Assembly (NCBI GenBank): GCA_900557405.1
Contig: USSF01000065.1
Coordinates: 1-11,270 of the forward strand
Direction of reading: 5' to 3'
Length of the DNA: 11,270 bases
Source: an uncultured Prevotella sp.
GTDB taxonomy: Bacteria > Bacteroidota > Bacteroidia > Bacteroidales > Bacteroidaceae
Shown here: in pieces, positions 5,413 through 11,270 of the stretch
Layout of the letters: each line of letters starts with the position of its first letter
Position numbering within the stretch: the first letter of the stretch is position 1
Program-made: the position numbers and the translations under genes
The notes under the pieces: model-generated
Seen by the model: only the letters and a program-made list of their open reading frames with translations
What the model was told of the DNA's origin: nothing
Databases searched by the model: none

Positions 5413-8400
5413 ATGCAGAACAAAGGAATTGTAATTGTACTGGCAGTCTTGATGACTCTTGCAAGCATCTTCTATTTGTCTTTCTCAGTTGCCACAGGCT
5501 ACTACGACAGCCAGGCAGCAAAGATAAAGGATCCTATTGCACAGCAGGACTACAAAGACTCAGTGAAGTACCTTGGCGTTTATTCCTACCAGCGCTGTCT
5601 TGAGACCCAGATCGGTCTGGGACTCGACCTCAAGGGCGGTATGAACGTTATTTTGGAGATTTCTGTTCCTGACGTAGTGGAGACACTGGCTGACCACAAG
5701 ACAGACGTTGCCTTCGTGAAATCAATGGAGCAGGCTAAGAAGGAAGAAGAGACAAGTCAGACAGACTTCATCTCTCTGTTCATCAAGTATTATCATCAGA
5801 ACGCACCCGGCCACCGTCTCGCCGAGATCTTCGCTACACAGCAGCTCAAGGGACAGGTAAGCACACAGAGCAGCGACAAGGAAGTGGAGAAGGCTCTCCG
5901 TGCACAGGTTCAGTCGGCTATCGACAACTCATACAACGTTGTCCGTAACCGTATCGACAAGTTCGGTGTCGTTCAGCCGAATATCCAGAAACTGGAGGGA
6001 CAGGAAGGCCGCATCATGGTGGAAATGCCAGGTGTACGCGAGCCGGAGCGTGTCCGCAAGCTCCTGCAGGGAAGCGCAAACCTCGAGTTCTGGGAGACAT
6101 ACAACAGCGAGGAGGTTACTCCATACCTGCGCCAGCTCGACCAGCTCGTAGCCAACGGCGGTGCCGAGACTGTGAAGAAGGACACTGCAGCAGCAGAGAA
6201 GAAACTGGCCGAGGCCAAGGACGATGCAGCCAAGAAGGCTGAGGCGGCAGCAAAGAACGCACCTGCAAAGCTTTCTGTATCAGCAGACAAGGGCGCCGCA
6301 GCCAAGGCAGCCTCAAACAACCAGAGCGCACAGCTCGAGCAGGCAAAGAAGACAAACCCATTGCTCGCCGTGCTGCAGCTCGCTCCTCAGGGTTCGATGA
6401 GCGTAGTGGGCTATGCCAACGTACGCGACACCGCCGAGGTGAACAAGATTATCTACTCTGCCGCCGCAAAGCAGGTTCTCCCATCCGACGTGAAGCTGCT
6501 GTGGGGCGCAAAGCCAGCCGACGGACTTTCCGTAAAGAACGTATACGAGCTCTACGCACTGAAGGTGACACAGAGCAACGGCCACGCTCCGCTTGAGGGT
6601 GACGTAATCACCGACGCAAAGGATGAGTTCGACCAGATGTCTGGCCGCCCAAGCGTAAGCATGTCAATGAACTCCGACGGTGCACGCCGCTGGGCTGAAA
6701 TGACAAAGGCCAACGTGGGCAAGGCTATCGCCATCGTGCTCGACGGCGTGGTATACAGCGCACCTCGCGTAAACGGCGAGATTTCCGGCGGTAACTCCCA
6801 GATTACCGGTAACTTCACAATCGAAGACACCAAGGACCTGGCAAACACATTGAAGTCAGGACGTATGCCGGCTCCTGCACGTATCGTACAGGAAGACGTG
6901 GTTGGTCCTACACTCGGTGCACAGTCAATCCAGCAGGGTCTCATCTCATTCGCAGTTGCCTTCGTGCTGCTGATGCTCTACATGATTCTCATGTATGACT
7001 TCATCCCTGGTATGATGGCAAACTTCGCATTGCTCGTGAACCTCTTCTTCACTCTCGGAATCCTGACGTCGTTCCAGGCGGCACTTACGATGCCTGGTAT
7101 CGCCGGTATCGTGCTCACCCTCGGTATGGCCGTGGATGCCAACGTGCTTATCTATGAGCGTACGAAGGAGGAGCTGCGCAAGGGCAAGAACCTGAAAGAA
7201 GCTATCCATGCAGGTTACGGAAACGCCTTCTCGGCCATCTTCGACTCCAACCTGACTTCCATCATCACGGGTATCATCCTGTTCGTATTCGGTACAGGTC
7301 CTGTACGCGGATTCGCCACAACCCTCATCATCGGTATCTGCTGTTCATTCTTCACAGCCGTTTACCTCACACGCCTCGTTTACGAGAAGCGTCTTGCTAA
7401 GGACAAGTGGCTGAACCAGACATTCACAACCCGCATCTCACGCAACTTCCTGCAGAACAACAACGTCGGCTTCATGAAGATGTACAAGAAGACATTCACC
7501 ATCACGGGTATCCTCGTGGCAGTATTCGTAGTAAGCTTCTTCGTGCGCGGCTTGAGCAAGAGCATCGACTTCACCGGAGGCCGCAACTATACAGTGAAGC
7601 TGGAGAAGGCTGTAGAGCCGGAGGACGTTACAAAGGCTCTCACGGCATCATTCCCTAACAGCTCCGTAAGCTCACTGGCACTCGGTACAGACCACAAGAC
7701 AATCCGTATCTCTACGAACTACAAGATTGAGTCTAACAGCCCGACCGTAGACGACGAGGTAGAGGAAATCCTCTTCAAGGCTCTGAGCAAGGCTGGCATG
7801 GTGACACAGAAGAGCGTGGACGTATTCAAGAACCCTGACGTACGTGCCGGAGGTTCTATCATCAGTAGTGCAAAGGTAGGTCCGTCAGTGGCTAAGGATA
7901 TTACATACGGTGCTATCATCAGCGTCATCTTCGCTCTGATTGCCATCTTCCTGTATATCCTGCTCCGCTTCCGCAACATCGCCTTCTCACTTGGTTCTAC
8001 ATTCGCCTTGGCAATAGACACCATCGTAGTACTTGGCTTCTACTCTCTGCTTTGGAACGTAGTTCCGTTCTCTCTTGAGATAGACCAGACCTTCATCGGT
8101 GCTATCCTTACCGTTATCGGTTACTCTATCAACGATAAGGTGGTGGTATTCGACCGTATCCGTGAGAACCTGACCCTCTACAAGAAGCGTGACTACTTCA
8201 CCATCTTCAACGACTCCCTGAATGAGACACTTGCCCGTACGGTAAACACCTCATTCACTACATTGCTCGTGCTGCTCTGTATCTTCATCCTCGGTGGTGA
8301 CAGCATCCGCAGCTTCGCATTCGCAATGATTATCGGTGTGGTATTCGGTACACTGTCTTCTATCTTCGTTGCTGCTCCTATCGCCTACATGACGCTGAGC

Positions 8401-8454
8401 AAGCGCGACAAGGGAGAGCGTGGAGACAAGGCAATCGAAGAGATGGCCAAGTAA
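5413..8454 (+). CDS. secDF: Protein translocase subunit SecDF (fused SecD-SecF)
   Basis: A 1013-residue fusion of the two RND-type accessory subunits of the Sec translocase. They use the proton gradient to pull secreted proteins out of the SecYEG channel on the periplasmic side. The SecD half begins with a membrane segment (about 4-26) and has LDLKGG (residues 71-76), the NRIDKFGV block and GVVYSAPRVNGEISGGNSQI. A membrane bundle follows from about 510 with GMAVDANVLIYERT (Asp575 within it). SecF starts with a membrane helix near 694-714 and then DFTGGRNYTV. It ends with a helical bundle containing YSINDKVVVFDRIRENL (Asp908 and Asp914). Residues about 252-313 form an Ala/Lys-rich, probably disordered insert in the periplasmic region. 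Codons favour CGT, GGT and similar forms more than in neighbours, fitting high expression. The A-rich leader sets the start. Confidence 0.97.
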   Translation: MQNKGIVIVLAVLMTLASIFYLSFSVATGYYDSQAAKIKDPIAQQDYKDSVKYLGVYSYQRCLETQIGLGLDLKGGMNVILEISVPDVVETLADHKTDVAFVKSMEQAKKEEETSQTDFISLFIKYYHQNAPGHRLAEIFATQQLKGQVSTQSSDKEVEKALRAQVQSAIDNSYNVVRNRIDKFGVVQPNIQKLEGQEGRIMVEMPGVREPERVRKLLQGSANLEFWETYNSEEVTPYLRQLDQLVANGGAETVKKDTAAAEKKLAEAKDDAAKKAEAAAKNAPAKLSVSADKGAAAKAASNNQSAQLEQAKKTNPLLAVLQLAPQGSMSVVGYANVRDTAEVNKIIYSAAAKQVLPSDVKLLWGAKPADGLSVKNVYELYALKVTQSNGHAPLEGDVITDAKDEFDQMSGRPSVSMSMNSDGARRWAEMTKANVGKAIAIVLDGVVYSAPRVNGEISGGNSQITGNFTIEDTKDLANTLKSGRMPAPARIVQEDVVGPTLGAQSIQQGLISFAVAFVLLMLYMILMYDFIPGMMANFALLVNLFFTLGILTSFQAALTMPGIAGIVLTLGMAVDANVLIYERTKEELRKGKNLKEAIHAGYGNAFSAIFDSNLTSIITGIILFVFGTGPVRGFATTLIIGICCSFFTAVYLTRLVYEKRLAKDKWLNQTFTTRISRNFLQNNNVGFMKMYKKTFTITGILVAVFVVSFFVRGLSKSIDFTGGRNYTVKLEKAVEPEDVTKALTASFPNSSVSSLALGTDHKTIRISTNYKIESNSPTVDDEVEEILFKALSKAGMVTQKSVDVFKNPDVRAGGSIISSAKVGPSVAKDITYGAIISVIFALIAIFLYILLRFRNIAFSLGSTFALAIDTIVVLGFYSLLWNVVPFSLEIDQTFIGAILTVIGYSINDKVVVFDRIRENLTLYKKRDYFTIFNDSLNETLARTVNTSFTTLLVLLCIFILGGDSIRSFAFAMIIGVVFGTLSSIFVAAPIAYMTLSKRDKGERGDKAIEEMAK

Positions 8455-8486
8455 AATCCTGACTGAAACAACAGACTATCTATAAT

Positions 8487-8522
8487 CAAGCGCCATACGG
8501 GTCCTAATCCGTATGGCGCTTG
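8487..8522 (+). terminator. Hairpin terminator after secDF
   Basis: CAAGCGCCATACGG (8487-8500) and CCGTATGGCGCTTG (8509-8522) form a perfect 14-bp stem with an eight-base loop, starting 32 bases after the secDF stop. TTTGATT follows, a poor T-run, so termination may be partial. Confidence 0.8.
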
Positions 8523-8542
8523 TTTGATTAATCCCCCACTCC

Positions 8543-10561
8543 ATGACCGTCAAACCACTCATCCTTTCCATCCTCCTCATCCTCGCTTCCGCCAGCCACA
8601 TCCATGCGCAAGACGACGGCAGCAGCGGCGGTGCGCGCCAATGGGAACCCCTCTTCAACTCCCTGATAGACGAGGAAGGCGAGGCGCAGGACTGGGATGA
8701 GGTATACGACCTGCTGTGCGACCTTGAGGCAAACCCCGTGGACATCACCACCGCCACCAGGGAAGACCTCGAGCGCATCCCCTTCCTCACCGACAGCGAG
8801 ATAATGGAAATCCTGGAGCAGATATACGTGACCGACGGGATGCTCTCCGAGCAGGAAGTATTGTCGGTCAAGAGCCTCACCGCCGTCAAACGGTCGCTCC
8901 TGCGCTGCTTCATCCGCGTGGGCAAGCGGAAGGGCGAAGGATTCCCCGGTATGAAGGCCCTCATGCGCCAGGGCGAAAACACGTTTGCAGCCACAGGCAA
9001 CATCCCCCTCTACACCCGCAAAGGCGACACCAACGGCTATCTGGGCTACAAATACAGACACAGCATACGCTTCGACCACACCTGCGGCGAATACCTCCGC
9101 ATCGGTATTGTGGGCGCACAGGATGCCGGAGAACCGTTTCTCTCGGGCGACAACAGCCTGGGCTACGACTTCTATTCCTTCTATCTAACCCTGCGCAAGC
9201 TCGGCAGGATAAAAAACCTCACCATAGGCAGATACCGCATCGGCATGGGCATGGGACTCGTGATGAACAACAGCCTCTCCTTCGGCAAGACCCTCCAGGC
9301 CACCACCGTCAGCCGCTCCGCCACCACCATACGGCCCCACTCCTCACGCTCTGCGGCCAACTATCTGCAGGGCGCCGCCGCAACCGTAAGCATCCACCGC
9401 AACCTCGACCTTACGGGCTTCGTATCATACCGCCAGTTTGACGCCACGCTGAACAAGGACGACGGCTCGATAGCCACAATCCTCAAGACCGGCTACCACC
9501 GCACGCCCGCCGAAATGCAGAAGAAGGACAACGCCTCCCATCTCGTGGCAGGCGGCAACCTGTCATGCCAGATGGGCAGGATACATCTCGGCGCTTCCGC
9601 TCTCTACGCCACGCTGAGCCGCACGCTCAGTCCCGACACGTCAACCCCTTACCGACGCTACTATGCTTCGGGAAAGACATTCTACAACCTCGGACTGGAC
9701 TACGCCTACACCAACGGGCACTTCTCCTTCCACGGCGAGACAGCCACCGGCGACTGCCGTGCGCTGGCCACGATAAACGCCATACACTGGCGGCTACTCT
9801 CCTCGCTCACGCTGAAGGCCGTGCAGCGCTACTACTCATACAAATACCACTCCCTCTTCGCACGCAGCTTCAGCGAGGGCGGAGCCGTACAGAACGAGAG
9901 CGGCCTGTATCTCGGCGCCGACTGGCAGCCACTAAAGACCCTCTCGCTCAGCTATTACGCCGACGTGGCATATTTCCCGTGGGCGAAATACCAGGCAAAG
10001 GGCCCTTCCCACTGTTTCGACAACATGTTCGCTGCCCAATACACGCTCGGTTCTGTAACCCTCGCCGCCCGCTACCGCCTGAAAATCTGCGAGAAAGACA
10101 ATGCCGACAAATCTGCCCTCATCCCCCAGACCACCCAGCGTGCCCGTCTGTCGGCAGGCTACACGGCAAAGGCATGGAACGTAAAGACACAGTTTGACCT
10201 GTCGTCCCAGCATTACAAGGACGACAGCTTCGGCTATATGGCAACCGTCAGCGGCGGTTGCACGGCAATAAAGAAAATCTCGGTTTATGCTTCCATGGGC
10301 TATTTCCATACCGACGGATACAGCAGCCGCATCTACAGCTATGAGCGCGGCATGGCATACGAATTCTCCTTCCCCTCCTATTACGGCGAGGGAATACGCT
10401 ACTCCCTGTTCCTCTCCGCCGACTGCATAAGGAATCTCACGCTGACCGCCAAGGCAGGCGTCACCGACTGGTTCGACCGCAACGTCACAGGCACCGGCTT
10501 GCAGCAAGTCTGCAAGTCATCGCTCACGGATGTGCAGCTGCAGATGAAATGGAGATTTTAG
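8543..10561 (+). CDS. Helix-hairpin-helix outer-membrane beta-barrel protein
   Basis: A 672-residue exported protein. Residues 1-22 look like a type I signal peptide ending in HIHA before QDDG. Residues about 64-123 resemble a tandem helix-hairpin-helix region of the ComEA type, containing NPVDITTATREDLERIPFL. From about 150 to the end, the sequence alternates polar and aromatic residues in short strands typical of an outer-membrane barrel (for example LSLSYYADVAYF). It ends in KWRF, the terminal phenylalanine used for barrel assembly. Bacteroidetes databases often label such proteins as helix-hairpin-helix or ComEA-like, with no established function. The HhH region would lie in the periplasm. 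The start is 20 bases after the secDF terminator, with no clear promoter of its own, so it may rely on read-through. The convergent lipoprotein gene ends 39 bases beyond it. Confidence 0.85.
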   Translation: MTVKPLILSILLILASASHIHAQDDGSSGGARQWEPLFNSLIDEEGEAQDWDEVYDLLCDLEANPVDITTATREDLERIPFLTDSEIMEILEQIYVTDGMLSEQEVLSVKSLTAVKRSLLRCFIRVGKRKGEGFPGMKALMRQGENTFAATGNIPLYTRKGDTNGYLGYKYRHSIRFDHTCGEYLRIGIVGAQDAGEPFLSGDNSLGYDFYSFYLTLRKLGRIKNLTIGRYRIGMGMGLVMNNSLSFGKTLQATTVSRSATTIRPHSSRSAANYLQGAAATVSIHRNLDLTGFVSYRQFDATLNKDDGSIATILKTGYHRTPAEMQKKDNASHLVAGGNLSCQMGRIHLGASALYATLSRTLSPDTSTPYRRYYASGKTFYNLGLDYAYTNGHFSFHGETATGDCRALATINAIHWRLLSSLTLKAVQRYYSYKYHSLFARSFSEGGAVQNESGLYLGADWQPLKTLSLSYYADVAYFPWAKYQAKGPSHCFDNMFAAQYTLGSVTLAARYRLKICEKDNADKSALIPQTTQRARLSAGYTAKAWNVKTQFDLSSQHYKDDSFGYMATVSGGCTAIKKISVYASMGYFHTDGYSSRIYSYERGMAYEFSFPSYYGEGIRYSLFLSADCIRNLTLTAKAGVTDWFDRNVTGTGLQQVCKSSLTDVQLQMKWRF

Positions 10562-10600
10562 GACAGGGAGAAACAGCGGTCCTTATATTGTTGGTAAATG

Positions 10601-11110
10601 TTATCGCTTGACGATATTCCACATCACGTCAGTCTTCGTGGTGTATTTAGAGTTTCTGCACTCGTAGTAATAATAGATGTAAGTGCCGCCCGAAAGTCCG
10701 GAGTGGCTTCTCGTGAATGTCGTTTCCCTCTTCGATGAAGTGGAGTATTCTCTCATCGACTCGCATTTCCTCAGTTCAGAGGCAGTCGGCTTGGAAGAAG
10801 GCTTCTTGGAATACGAAGCCCAATAAACGTTGCATCTCATATTGGTACACTCGTCTCCGCCGTTCTCGAAGATACATTTAAAGGTGACGTCGGTAGTCGT
10901 TGTGGTGGTCATTTCCTTCTTGTGTACAGGTTGCGTCAGTTTAGACGACGAGGAGCCGCTTCCGTTATCGAGCCCGCCACCGGTAATGAAGTCATACCCG
11001 TGGTCTTTCTTCGGATCGTATCCGTCATCGTCCTTACTGCAGCTGACGGCTGTCAGCGCAATTCCCAATGCCATGATAAAGGCAAAAAACTTAAAATTCT
11101 TCATAATCAT
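10601..11110 (-). CDS. Small surface-exposed lipoprotein, function unknown
   Basis: A 169-residue lipoprotein. The signal peptide (MIMKNFKFFAFIMALGIALT) leads to the lipobox AVSC, with lipidation at Cys24. The next residues, SKDDD, match the Bacteroidetes lipoprotein export signal that directs lipoproteins to the cell surface. A flexible Gly/Ser-rich linker (about 44-56) is followed by a beta-rich domain (about 66-169) containing five cysteines (79, 88, 93, 116, 151) and a strand-rich end, GGTYIYYYYECRN. That layout is reminiscent of a fibronectin type III-like fold, but no family is recognised. An ATG two codons later (11104) is an equally reasonable start. The ATG at 11110 is kept because it overlaps the stop of an upstream open frame as ATGA. 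The gene converges with the barrel gene, and no clear terminator is seen in the 39-base gap. Confidence 0.85.
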   Translation of the reverse strand: MIMKNFKFFAFIMALGIALTAVSCSKDDDGYDPKKDHGYDFITGGGLDNGSGSSSSKLTQPVHKKEMTTTTTTDVTFKCIFENGGDECTNMRCNVYWASYSKKPSSKPTASELRKCESMREYSTSSKRETTFTRSHSGLSGGTYIYYYYECRNSKYTTKTDVMWNIVKR

Positions 11111-11193
11111 TCTATTTTTGTGCGGTTTCTCCCTGACCGTAGAATCAGTATCATTTTCTTCTGTCTCCCGTCATGCGTGTGTTGCATCCGCAT
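11107..11193 (-). CDS. Possible 28-codon upstream ORF coupled to the lipoprotein gene
   Basis: On the minus strand an ATG at 11193-11191 opens a 28-codon frame ending in TGA at 11109-11107. This overlaps the lipoprotein ATG (11110-11108) as ATGA. The peptide starts MRMQHTHDGRQKK and ends RTKIE; it is very basic and has no recognisable domain. Its start lies about 17 bases after the predicted transcription start. The overlap suggests coupling, but a frame this short is often open by chance. Confidence 0.2.
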   Translation of the reverse strand: MRMQHTHDGRQKKMILILRSGRNRTKIE

Positions 11194-11215
11194 GGCGACG
11201 TAGACTAATCAAATA

Positions 11216-11245
11216 CAAAGATAATGCAAATCGAATGCAGAACAA
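11216..11245 (-). promoter_or_regulatory. Promoter of the lipoprotein gene
   Basis: On the minus strand, TTG (11245-11243), a 19-base spacer and TATCTTTG (11223-11216) match the Bacteroidetes -33/-7 arrangement. Transcription would start near 11209, leaving a leader of about 100 bases that contains the 28-codon upstream frame. Confidence 0.6.
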
Positions 11246-11270
11246 CAAGCTTGCTTGATTGTTATGCTGA

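Overview
The window looks like a chromosomal segment from a Bacteroidales bacterium, most likely in or near Prevotella. Four things support this. Five putative promoters carry the Bacteroidetes -7 box TAnnTTTG. Start codons follow A-rich leaders rather than Shine-Dalgarno sequences. SecD and SecF are fused in one polypeptide. A lipoprotein carries the acidic motif after its lipid cysteine (CSKDDD) that marks surface export in this phylum. The content is mostly chromosomal and housekeeping. I see no transposase, integrase, phage gene, CRISPR array, tRNA or rRNA.

Layout. Bases 1-551 are mostly non-coding: AT-rich DNA, a short stretch on the minus strand that reads like the end of a small glycine-rich peptide, a GC-rich patch and then a promoter. 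Bases 552-2218 hold a two-gene operon overlapping by one base, a DUF4254 protein and a GT-B glycosyltransferase of family 9 (heptosyltransferase-like), probably for surface glycan or LPS core synthesis. It is followed by a heptamer array, a 68-bp tandem repeat and a hairpin terminator shared with the convergent HU gene (2534-2806, minus). HU and a rhomboid protease gene diverge from a 257-bp region with a promoter for each. The rhomboid gene (3064-3990) is followed by a membrane-anchored endonuclease/exonuclease/phosphatase-fold protein (4069-5157).

The secDF gene (5413-8454) has a promoter about 220 bases upstream. Its GC-rich leader contains a 49-codon open frame followed by a short stem and six T residues. 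A strong hairpin ends secDF. Twenty bases later begins a 672-residue outer-membrane-type protein with an N-terminal helix-hairpin-helix region and a probable beta-barrel (8543-10561). The last gene, on the minus strand (10601-11110), encodes a small cysteine-containing surface lipoprotein. It has its own promoter and an upstream 28-codon open frame whose stop overlaps the lipoprotein start as ATGA.

The genes share a cell-envelope theme: glycan transfer, membrane proteolysis, protein export, an outer-membrane barrel and a surface lipoprotein. They appear to be separate transcription units rather than one system. I do not see a clear new multi-gene system. The best leads are the secDF leader, the HhH/barrel protein, the repeat array after the glycosyltransferase and the coupled upstream frame of the lipoprotein.
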